A program made the position numbers and the translations under genes. A model generated the notes under the pieces. The model was not told the origin of the DNA. It did not search any database and was given only the letters and a program-made list of their open reading frames with translations. DNA of 64,000 nt from Siphonodentalium dalli (taxonomy: Eukaryota > Mollusca > Scaphopoda > Gadilida > Siphonodentaliidae), in assembly GCA_032622095.1 (NCBI GenBank), contig CP136061.1:86092324-86156323 (forward strand), read 5' to 3'. Of the stretch, positions 55,782-64,000 are shown piece by piece; the first letter of the stretch is position 1; the number at the start of each line of letters is the position of its first letter.

Positions 55782-56151
55782 TTCTTTATCTTTATTATCC
55801 TCCATATATGGAGATTCATATATAAATGTTTATATTATTAGAACAAACACAATTTGGTACATAACACAGTGTATAACAAAAATTAAGATTACAAACATAT
55901 CTACAACACATGTCTCAATATGTATGATGAACCAACTACACATGCACATATACACACATTCATGCACTACAAAAGGTAGACATTCCATTCTACAGCCATA
56001 TCGTACTTACATACAGAGAAATAGCATACTCCGAGACGACCATGCCGGAGTTGGACCCAATTCAGGGATCTCTCTCTCTGGAAGACCCACAAACGCCAAT
56101 GCCTTTGTGCAGTCTTACCGACTCGGAGCCGACCATTTCCCAGCACCACTC

Positions 56152-56153
<2 letters not shown>

Positions 56154-56214
<61 letters not shown>
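56154..56214. repeat. (TA)n microsatellite in LINE 3' UTR
   Basis: About 30 TA repeats. On either side is a copy of 'cagccatatcgtacttaca' (about 55992 and 56216), so the microsatellite lies between two copies of a short tandem duplication. Confidence 0.9.
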
Positions 56215-56217
<3 letters not shown>

Positions 56218-56416
56218 CCATATCGTACTTACAGACATACAGACGACAGTCAGACAAGCAGGCATACGAGACAAACAAACAAACGACAGACATACATACA
56301 TACAGACTAAAGTACTTACTGGTATAAAACAATACACAGATACATGTGATATGAACAATTACGAACACGCTTATAACTGCATGTTATGATCGAGTTTATA
56401 TGAAGATTTGGGAGAA

Positions 56417-59400
56417 CTAGTCAGGACTTGGCGTCAGTCGATCAACATATACTCTCCAGAGGAATGCAGCTTTGTTCACGAAAAAGTCTATTAGTTTATT
56501 TTCTTCTTCGGGAGCACAGTATATGTTTTCATGTAGACCTGTTAGTAGAACGCGCGTTTTGGATTCTACATCCAGTTTGTCATACTGCATATAAATGTCT
56601 ACATGAAACAAGTTTAGTAGCTCGAATTCAAAGGTATTTCGATAGTCGCAAATGGAAGAACATTCGATTAAGACATGTTTTACAAGATCTTTATGTTTGT
56701 TGTCACATAATACGCAGGTTTCCTCATTTGTTTCCAGGATACAAATAAGGCGTGCAATAAGTAGATATGATTTTTTATGGGCTGGGTATATGCGACAATT
56801 TTCCCATAGCCGGGACATGCATAACGTTGGATGGACGGCAGAGAACCTGGCAAGTCGAGTATCCTCATTTACGCTCATGTCCCAATATTCTCTATTAACT
56901 TTTGACCATGATTCGTTTATGGCACATTTCCATGTGGATTTCTTAGGGAATATTGAATTTTCGATGTAGTTCTCAAGAGCTTCGGTCATGTCATATTTGT
57001 TAAGAGTGTCAATGATGTCAGACATGTAACTTGATGATGAACATGTAGTGCCAACAATGTACTGATATAAGCGCGTGAGAAATACTTGTTTCACAGTTTT
57101 AGAAGATTTTAAGTTGCACAAAGAGCCGAAGAATGACATTTTACGTTTTTCGATAAGTGACACCATAGACGAGGTTCCGACTAATCCTTGCGCAATAACC
57201 GTTTTAGTACGACGATGAAGGCCCTGGTAATACTTTAAACAGAATCTGTGTGTTCGTTCCAGGCGATCAACGTGTTTTTGGTTCAAATTCCAGAGAAGTT
57301 CAGACCCGTACAGCCCTTTAGGTATGACCACCGACGAATATATCAACGAGCAACTTGTTGGGGTCATACCCCCCGGGTAAAGGCCGGCGTTGTTGAGCAT
57401 CATAAACGTGCTACGAGTCTTATCGCATATATGCTCTGTGAATATTCCATTAAAGTCATACTTATCAAGATAAATGCCCAAATGAGTTATGTTGGTGGTT
57501 TCTTTGACATCTAAGGTACCAAGGTTCCAAAGTCGATCCTGACGCGAAAATTCGGATTTAGTTTCATTAAATACCACTACAGCGCATTTATTTGGGTTAT
57601 ATCGATACCGCCATTTGTTACTGTAATCGTAGCAAATATCACATAGTGCTGATAAACCAGATTTGCTGAGAGACAGCAGAACCATATCGTCTGCATGTGT
57701 CGGAGACGTACAATTTACACCGAGCATGTTTAAACCAAACGGCGAGTTTGCAAGGATATGTATCAACTCGTCAACGTATATCATATAGTACAACGGCGAG
57801 AGGATTCCTCCCTGCCTGGCTCCCTGTCGCACATCAAACCACCTGGAAAAAACGTTGTTATGACGAATGGAACAGGTTACATTGATCAGAAGATCGCGCA
57901 TCAATCGAAATAAGTTTCCTCTGAATCCGCATGTGTGCAATTTGTATAACAATCCGTTAACCCAGACAGTATCGAACGCTTTCCAGACGTCTAAAAAGAG
58001 GCTATACAACTTTTGTTTACTTTCGGATACATACGCAATACATTCTTTCATTATATATGACGTCATAGTTGTACTAATGCCCTTTTGGAAGCCATGTTGA
58101 AGCAGGTGTATATCAAGCAATTTTGGAGCGTATAGTTCTATTCGAGATTGTAAAATCTTTTCGAGAAGCTTGTATAGAGTGGGCATGAGAGTTATAGCTC
58201 TGTAGCTATCAAAGTCAGTTCTGGATTTCGAACCACCTTTGTGTAATGTTATGATTACACCACGTTTCATCTGTGGTGGGACCGTTTGTGTTTGAATCAG
58301 GACTGTCATGAGATTCGATACGGTCTGTGTTAACTTCTGGCTTCCGTAAATCAAATGTTCGTTCGATATGCCATCCCAACCAGTTGCTTTGCCAAAGCTC
58401 AGGCTGCGGTAAACAGAAAGCAATTCGTGTGGAGTTACAGTAAAGAGTATGTCATTTTCATTGTCATCATTTTGGTCGCTGGTGGTTATTCGCGTGACAA
58501 ATTCATTCACGTAGTTGAAGTGTTTATTGTCAAACGCAGGTCTGTACAATGGCGAATATAATTTCTCAAAGTAGGAGGCCCATCCCTCCGCGATTTCGTT
58601 ATCGTGCCGAAGAGTTTGTCCACCATAAGAGAAAAATGCGTTCATATCTAGATGATTTTTCTGACGCTTGGTATGTAATACGCGAAATAAATAATTCTGA
58701 TCAATTTGTGCGCGTTCGTCGATTTCATTATTTTGTTCGGCCAAGTATTGAACAGAGGCTTTTCTGTATTCTCTCCTGAAATTACATTTCGCAAGTTTAT
58801 AGTTCGTGTAACTTTCTGAGTGAGTGTCCGCGCGAGGTCTGCCTTCATTCACCCAAATTTTTCGGAGAGTCCGCATATTTGTATGCATAGTTTTCAAGTG
58901 TTCATTCCAAAAGGGTTTCAGTCGTTTATTATATTTCTTGTTCGGCAAGGTTGTTTGAGAAGCATTTGATATTGCATTTACAATTGAATCATATATTATG
59001 CATGCATCGTTTTCCTGTTTATCTAATTTGTCAAATGAGTTTAATTCTGAGTCAAGTATCTGTTTATAATTTTCAAGGATTTCCGGCTGAGATTTAGCTT
59101 TTTTCCAGTCTACGATAACGCGTTTTTCGGTGTCTTCTGTTTTATGACCATCTCGTAATCGAACGTTCATGCTCAAAGTAACCGGTCTGTGATTTGACAC
59201 GTTAATTGCGTCATCGTCTAAGACATGGACCTCTCTCGTGAAAGGAATAAGAGTGGTTGGTATCAGTATATGATCAACAATAGTTCCTTCAAAAATGCCG
59301 TCGCCAAAGGGGACGCATGTCGATCGCGGACAATCATGACAGTAATTATAGTTCACAGACACCATTTCGATTCGCTTGACAAGTCTTTTGAATGCCATGT

Positions 59401-60007
59401 TTCGTTCATCTGATTTCTCAAATTGACCATTGAAATCCCCCATTACTATTACATTACCATATGGTTTGTACATATCACAAATATCGCCAAGTGTTTTCGT
59501 GTATTCTTCATAAAATTCGACCGAGTAATTTGTAGAAGGCAGGTATACCTGCAAAATATATAGAAAACATGTATCTGTTATTCTGATTTGTATTCCTATT
59601 ATTCTGTCATCTTCTATTGCAAGCGGACTAATACGTTCAGTGAGTCTGGAGTGCCATAACAGCGCAACCCCACCACTCGGCCTCCCTCTTTTATTTGGGA
59701 TCCTTTGGCGGGAATCGCACACTGCATGGTATTCATAAGACTTGTCGAGCGAACCAAAAAAAATTATATCACATTGATAGAGCCAGTGCTCACTCAGGCC
59801 TATTATGTCATGTATACCACTCCGGAGCAATTTGCTCAAGTAATATCCAGATGACATAACGCCTGTTGCATTCCATGTAATCATATTAAGATTAGCGGTT
59901 CCCATTGCGCCGTTATAATTGATTTGTGACAAGCCAGTGTTGTGATTTCGTATACCGCTTAAATACACACATAATGTGAATGCTAATAGTGCAACAATTT
60001 TGCACAT
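56417..60007 (-). CDS. LINE ORF2: AP endonuclease plus reverse transcriptase (1196 aa), intact
   Basis: The endonuclease covers residues 38-280: MITWNATG, LSEHW with Glu73, MGDFNG with Asp191 and Asn193, and SNHRP with His273. RT is about 535-830: KATGWDGIS, FDSYRAITLMP, QHGFQKGIST, LFLDVWKAFDTVW with Asp673, RQGARQGGILSP, then HADDM at 771-775 (catalytic Asp pair; most elements have YADD or FADD). The C-terminal domain has CVLCDNKHKDLVKHVLIEC, a CX2CX9HX4C zinc motif. The first 20 residues are hydrophobic, like a signal peptide, which is odd for a nuclear enzyme. The real start may be the Met at about residue 35. No stop or frameshift was seen, so this enzyme may be functional although the element is 5'-truncated. 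Confidence 0.9.
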   Translation of the reverse strand: MCKIVALLAFTLCVYLSGIRNHNTGLSQINYNGAMGTANLNMITWNATGVMSSGYYLSKLLRSGIHDIIGLSEHWLYQCDIIFFGSLDKSYEYHAVCDSRQRIPNKRGRPSGGVALLWHSRLTERISPLAIEDDRIIGIQIRITDTCFLYILQVYLPSTNYSVEFYEEYTKTLGDICDMYKPYGNVIVMGDFNGQFEKSDERNMAFKRLVKRIEMVSVNYNYCHDCPRSTCVPFGDGIFEGTIVDHILIPTTLIPFTREVHVLDDDAINVSNHRPVTLSMNVRLRDGHKTEDTEKRVIVDWKKAKSQPEILENYKQILDSELNSFDKLDKQENDACIIYDSIVNAISNASQTTLPNKKYNKRLKPFWNEHLKTMHTNMRTLRKIWVNEGRPRADTHSESYTNYKLAKCNFRREYRKASVQYLAEQNNEIDERAQIDQNYLFRVLHTKRQKNHLDMNAFFSYGGQTLRHDNEIAEGWASYFEKLYSPLYRPAFDNKHFNYVNEFVTRITTSDQNDDNENDILFTVTPHELLSVYRSLSFGKATGWDGISNEHLIYGSQKLTQTVSNLMTVLIQTQTVPPQMKRGVIITLHKGGSKSRTDFDSYRAITLMPTLYKLLEKILQSRIELYAPKLLDIHLLQHGFQKGISTTMTSYIMKECIAYVSESKQKLYSLFLDVWKAFDTVWVNGLLYKLHTCGFRGNLFRLMRDLLINVTCSIRHNNVFSRWFDVRQGARQGGILSPLYYMIYVDELIHILANSPFGLNMLGVNCTSPTHADDMVLLSLSKSGLSALCDICYDYSNKWRYRYNPNKCAVVVFNETKSEFSRQDRLWNLGTLDVKETTNITHLGIYLDKYDFNGIFTEHICDKTRSTFMMLNNAGLYPGGMTPTSCSLIYSSVVIPKGLYGSELLWNLNQKHVDRLERTHRFCLKYYQGLHRRTKTVIAQGLVGTSSMVSLIEKRKMSFFGSLCNLKSSKTVKQVFLTRLYQYIVGTTCSSSSYMSDIIDTLNKYDMTEALENYIENSIFPKKSTWKCAINESWSKVNREYWDMSVNEDTRLARFSAVHPTLCMSRLWENCRIYPAHKKSYLLIARLICILETNEETCVLCDNKHKDLVKHVLIECSSICDYRNTFEFELLNLFHVDIYMQYDKLDVESKTRVLLTGLHENIYCAPEEENKLIDFFVNKAAFLWRVYVDRLTPSPD

Positions 60008-60051
60008 ACTGGACCAGATAACATGCTATACACAAATAAATAATAGTTGGA

Positions 60052-60955
60052 TTAATCACTGTATTTATGCACCCACATTCTGCAGATTGCGCCACGTGGC
60101 CAGAATCGAGGTGCGAGAACACAGTCGAGATCCTCATCACATATATTAATGCGAGCACAGTTACCTCTGAGCATTCCAATAACAGTGAAGCGAGCGTCTT
60201 TATAAAGGAGATGTTTCTTTATGTCGTGAATTGTCACTGATTCAGCGAATCCTCCGAGGTACACTTGGGAAGTTTTAATTGGACCGTCGTGTTTGTTGAA
60301 GTAATAATAGTCATCCTGTGAATCATCAGCATAGTGAGCCGATGCCTGACGGGTGTACTTGTTTTTATTTAACGGGACTTCTGAGTGATAGCTCACGTCA
60401 TTTGGTTCATTAGAATGATTGCTCGCCTCTGAATAATCATCTCGGTCACATGACTCTTCCGCATAGTTCATCATTGCATTCAATGTTTCTGAAATGTCCC
60501 GTTGTGTCTTGGTAACTTCTCCCATCGAGCTGCTCACACATTCAACGAATGTTTGAAGATTATTGGTAACCGTAGTCGTGAAGTTACGAAATTCCTCTTT
60601 CATTATATTGACGTTGTGTTTTATGGTTTCATTCATCATTTTGTCACATGAGTGAGTCGGTTGAACATGTTTCTTATTTACAATGTCTCTGAGTGTTGCA
60701 ATTTGTCCCTCAAAACTCTTTTGTTTTTTGTCAAATTCCTCGAGTCCTTGTACTATATTACACATATCACGTTTAACATCACCAATTTCACTTTTGACTT
60801 TCTTCACTCCAGTATATTTGTCATCTTGTATGCGTTCTATTGTCAACTTCTCTTGTTCTATTTTATCGTCGATTGTTTTAATTTTGGTGTATATGCGAGA
60901 AACATCCACCTTCAACTGGTCAACATCTTCAGTTATTCCAAGTTTTTCTTCTATT
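60052..60955 (-). CDS. LINE ORF1 protein, N-terminally truncated
   Basis: The open frame runs from the 5' junction (60955) to the stop at 60052; the first Met is at 60915 (287 aa from there). Heptad-like Lys/Glu/Ile/Leu repeats in the first 120 residues suggest a coiled coil. An acidic, Asn/Ser-rich middle follows, then a C-terminal domain with YLGGFAESVTIHDIKKHL, CARINICDEDL and a WPRGAICRMW end. This architecture (coiled coil plus basic C-terminal nucleic-acid binding region) matches LINE ORF1 proteins. ORF2 starts 44 nt after the stop. The reading frame crosses the junction, so the first residues are lost. Confidence 0.75.
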
Positions 60956-62264
60956 TTGACAAATATTTACATTGAAAATAATTTTTTAGCAAATCTGCTC
61001 AGTTAGAAGGAACATTTTATGTTAAATACACCATTCATCTATGGATATTCCAATATAGGTGGCTTTTAGTCATATAAATTGGTGGGGATATGGAGTCTTG
61101 GAGCAGTGGGGGGGGGGGGGGGGGGGTGGTGGTGGTTCATATGTATTGTTTTTGATGATTTTTCAGATGATGGGTACTTCTTCATGACATCATGCTCCTT
61201 GAATCTTAGCTGAAAAGACTGACATTGACATTAAACAGTATACTACAAGATTAGATATTCAGTCCTTCTTATTCACAAGTGTGAAATATAATGATTCAGG
61301 TTTCCTTGGTCATATTTCACTTGACAACATATTGTTCGTGTGATATCATAACCTTGTATAGCTTTCCCTTAATGCTAAATAAGACTTGGAATTTTTTAAC
61401 CCATGGTTTTGGGAGAGTATTAAAGATAGTAGTTGCATGAAATATTATGTTTTATTTTTATATCTGAGGACAATATGCATCTCATAATATATTTTATACA
61501 AGATTTTAGCATTTCAGACCTTTTTCAAGCTATAGATGATGGTTGAATATATATATTTTGTCACTACGTCAAGCATAACGTCATTGGGTTCTGAAAGACC
61601 CAAATGGGGTGAAATCATGGGGGTGCATGTAATACCCACCCAATCTTGCTGCTTGTGATTGCAATAACGCATGGGTGTAATATATCATTTTAAGCGGTAT
61701 AATGCAGAGAATATGGAGGTGTGGTCCCTATTAAATATTATTGAAATTGCATTCCCTTAAGGTGACACTCAACATTTTCGAATTGTCAGTAGGGGTGATT
61801 TTATAGATATAAAGTGCTAGTGGTTTCTGGCACCATTCATGCGGTATGTATATTAAGACAAGGTGGGATATGAATTTGTGTAATTTTAGAAGGTGTTCTA
61901 GACTGATGAAAAAATTAAGTGCAAGTGACCTTGACCCCACCCATAGACAGCAGTAGCGTTTTCTGCGAAACAGTGGCTCTAGATACTGGGTCAATTTTTT
62001 AGCACCCAAAATTTGTCATCTGCATTAAAAATTGATTTTCTGGTATTTTTAAAGGCGAAAGTTTGAAATGTTTTCACATTGATGTTGGAAGCCAGAGGCC
62101 TTTAAACCAACATAGGTGACCATGCTTGAAAACATCTGGTATTCGTGCCCCTTGTGTATGAAAATGCAATATTTTGGTCATTTTTTGAATAAAAATCACA
62201 TTTTCAATCAAAAGATCAAGGGCCATAACTCTTGATTGCCTATATATTATGGAAATTATGTATC
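60956..62264. repeat. 1.3 kb direct repeat flanking a LINE, right copy
   Basis: Second copy of 54476-55781. Differences include 'aggaaaatatgcatctcg' against 'aggacaatatgcatctca' and a longer G run. After 62264 the sequence continues into the rest of TTAA element C, as the left copy would have without the LINE. Confidence 0.9.
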
Positions 62265-62411
62265 AAATTCTGAATGCGTATTCTGTACTAATTTCAGGCA
62301 TATATATATTGTCTATATGGTTTGGGACCATAATCCAGATAAATTTCAATGAATCTATGGGCTCCCTATTTTTGGGCCCATTCCTGTTGAAACTGTGGAG
62401 TGTCACCTTAC
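61757..62411. mobile_element. TTAA element family 3, copy C (655 bp)
   Basis: TTAAGGTGACACTCAAC at the left and CTGTGGAGTGTCACC then TTAC at the right (TTAA with a substitution). It is complete. Its 5' three-quarters is the right-hand copy of the LINE-flanking repeat. Confidence 0.8.
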
Positions 62412-62640
62412 GTCACGCCACGTGGATCTAGGCGGAAGTTAACCTAACCATTCCGATGCCGCGTACGTTAGTGATACAGGAGTTATAGCGTGCGCGTTAT
62501 GTTTTTTGACTGACCACAGTGCCCGATCCGCCGAATGTGAACATGTTATCAACTGTTACGGACCACGGCAGTCAATTGCCGTGGCGAATATTGAAGCCTA
62601 CGGCGATTGCCACGGCAATGCCGATTGCCGTGGTGAATGT
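62412..62640. other. No gene; short inverted CCGTGGCAAT motifs
   Basis: 'attgccgtgg' and 'ccacggca' motifs recur in both orientations (62560-62635), giving several small hairpins. Nothing else was recognised. Confidence 0.5.
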
Positions 62641-62890
62641 GTGTCCTTTATAGACTCGAACCGATTGAGCTCAAACTTGCTACCTATGGGAAGTGTCATG
62701 TACGGGTTAAATTGTGACCCCGACCTGACCTTGACATTGAAAATGATCAATTCAAGGTCAAATCGGGTAAAACTGGCGGATTTCGAAATTTTACACCTAG
62801 GTGCAGCATACGTGTCTCGGAAGCTGTTGCAATTGCTTTTTCGAACAAAGCCATGAGACGAACCACGCCAGTGGTTAGCTAACCTGCTAG
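62641..62890 (+). mobile_element. Helitron-like element, 3' portion
   Basis: Contains 'tagactcgaaccgattgagc' and 'tgaccttgacattgaaaatg' blocks typical of the family, and ends with CCACGCCAGTGG and CTAG at 62887-62890. The 5' terminus is not visible. Confidence 0.65.
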
Positions 62891-63277
62891 TCTATCTACT
62901 ATATATTTTGGGACTTCTGTCTGTGTGTCTGTCTGTGTGTGTGTTAGCTATGGCCTGGAAAACTGCCAGACAGATTTCGACGAAATTTGATACCTAGGGG
63001 TAATTTTTTCCAGGGATGGTTTGGATGGGTCAAATCGTGACTCCGACCTGACCTTGACCTTCAAAAAGGTCCATTCAAGGTCAAATCGTGTAAAACGGGA
63101 CGGATTTCGACGAAATTTGGTAACTAGAGGTAACTTTGTCCGGGGAGTCTTTTGGACGGGTCAAATCGTGACCCCACCTGACCTTGACATTCAAAATGGA
63201 CAATTCAAGGTCAAATCGCGCAATTCGCCGGAAAGCAGAGGGGAAACAGCCCGGACGAAGTCGGGTCCACCAGCTAG
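62891..63277 (+). mobile_element. Helitron-like element, head-to-tail run, copy 2
   Basis: TCTATCTACTATATATTTTG directly follows the previous CTAG. The element ends with GCCCGGACGAAGTCGGG, 'tccaccag' and CTAG at 63274-63277. Confidence 0.8.
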
Positions 63278-63971
63278 TCTAATATATATTTTGGGACTTC
63301 TGTCTGTGTGTTAGCTATGGCCGGGAAAACTGCCAGACGGATTTTGACGAAATTTGATACCTAGGGGTAATTTTGTCCAGGAGTGTTTTGGACGGTCAAA
63401 TCGTGACTCCGACCTGACCTTGACCTTCAAAAAGGTCAATTCAAGGTCAAATCGTGTACAACGGGACGGATTTCGACGAAATTTGATACCTAGTGGTACT
63501 CTTGTCCGGGGAGTCTTTTGAACGGGTGAAATCGTTACCCCGACCTGACCTTGGCCTTCAAAAAAGTCAATTCATGGTCAAAACGGACGGATTTCGACGA
63601 AATTTAATACATAGGCGTACTTTTGTCCGGGGAGTGTTTTGGACGGGTCAAATCGTGACCCGACCTGACATTGACCTTCAAAATTGTCAATTCAATGTCA
63701 AATCGCGAATTTTGACGGGATTTCGACGAAATTTGATACCTAGTGTTACTTTTGTCCCCGACCCGACCTTGGCCTTCAAAATGGTCAATTCAAGGTCAAA
63801 TCGGGTAAACCGGACGGATTTCGACGGGTACTTTTGTCCGGGGTGTATTTTGGACGGGTCAAATCGTGACCCCGAACTGACATTGACCTTCAAAACGGTC
63901 AATTCAAGGTCAAGTCGCGCAATTCGCCGAAAAGTGGAATCAGCCCGGACGAAGTCGGCTCCACCAGCTAG
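63278..63971 (+). mobile_element. Helitron-like element, head-to-tail run, copy 3, with internal repeats
   Basis: TCTAATATATATTTTGGGAC directly follows the previous CTAG. It ends with GCCCGGACGAAGTCGG, 'ctccaccag' and CTAG at 63968-63971. The interior has about four to five units of 110-120 bp with 'ggatttcgacgaaatttgat' and 'tgaccttcaaaa', comparable to the 122-bp units of the minus-strand copy at 9015. Confidence 0.8.
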
Positions 63972-64000
63972 TTGTATATATTTGAAACAATCGGAGTCAT

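Larger units (their letters stand above)
55782..60955 (-). mobile_element. Non-LTR retrotransposon, 5'-truncated, with intact ORF2
   Basis: Minus-strand element of about 5.2 kb. The 3' UTR (55782-56416) contains a (TA)n tract and a duplicated 'acagccatatcgtacttaca' block, and ends in an A-rich tail GGATAATAAAGATAAAGAA. ORF2 (56417-60007) is intact. ORF1 (60052-60915) is open up to the upstream junction with no start codon before it, so the 5' end is truncated within ORF1. The element is bounded on both sides by the 1.3 kb direct repeat. The clade is uncertain (I/Nimb-like is possible). Confidence 0.85.

Noticed and set aside
53788-62009. 83-92 codon minus ORF with a VGSRSLALNFFISLEHLL core, seen three times
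   Set aside because: It is present in each copy of the TTAA element, crosses the element's end, and has no recognisable domain. Conservation follows from recent duplication.

Overview
The window is animal nuclear DNA, AT-rich and dominated by transposable elements. The organism is most likely a marine invertebrate and plausibly a mollusc or other lophotrochozoan. This rests on the element mix (Helitron-like copies carrying internal satellites, a Ty1/copia element primed from an internal tRNA site, CR1/Jockey-type and other LINEs, TTAA-flanked MITEs) and on C2H2 zinc-finger genes whose linkers read T/S-G-D-R-P-Y. That assignment is an inference. No prokaryotic gene organisation, tRNA or rRNA gene was seen.

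Layout. 1-930 is a minisatellite. 1347-2362 is a Helitron-like copy inside a MITE remnant. 3022-3506 is an inverted repeat around a TTTCG-rich tract. 3660-6545 is a decayed LINE. 7738-8762 is a terminal-inverted-repeat (TIR) element, and 9015-10875 holds three Helitron-like copies joined head to tail. 11030-12455 holds three MITE-type elements. 13438-14148 (minus) is an eight-finger C2H2 gene. 16905-about 23300 is a decayed Ty3/gypsy element. 27608-28807 is a C2H2 exon with 13 complete fingers, and a second broken gypsy fragment lies at 29946-31985 (minus).

33087-42690 is a duplicate of the zinc-finger locus at 27113-29072. The duplicate is destroyed by two insertions in the same finger: a 2.9 kb hAT-like element with a 7-bp target-site duplication (TSD), and an intact Ty1/copia element (36706-41119) whose 197-bp LTRs look identical and whose 5-bp TSD is perfect. 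A 167-bp near-perfect palindrome follows at 42287-42453.

43870-49595 holds a LINE 3' fragment and a run of Helitron-like copies, one of which has expanded internally into a satellite of about 2 kb. 49600-53295 is a dead LINE inserted in another Helitron-like copy. 53788-62411 holds three copies of a TTAA-type element and a LINE with an intact 1196-aa ORF2. That LINE is flanked by 1.3 kb direct repeats that look like an exceptionally long target-site duplication. 62641-63971 is a further head-to-tail Helitron-like run.

Only the two zinc-finger ORFs look like host genes. The rest is transposon history, and the two youngest events are the copia insertion and the 55782-60955 LINE.
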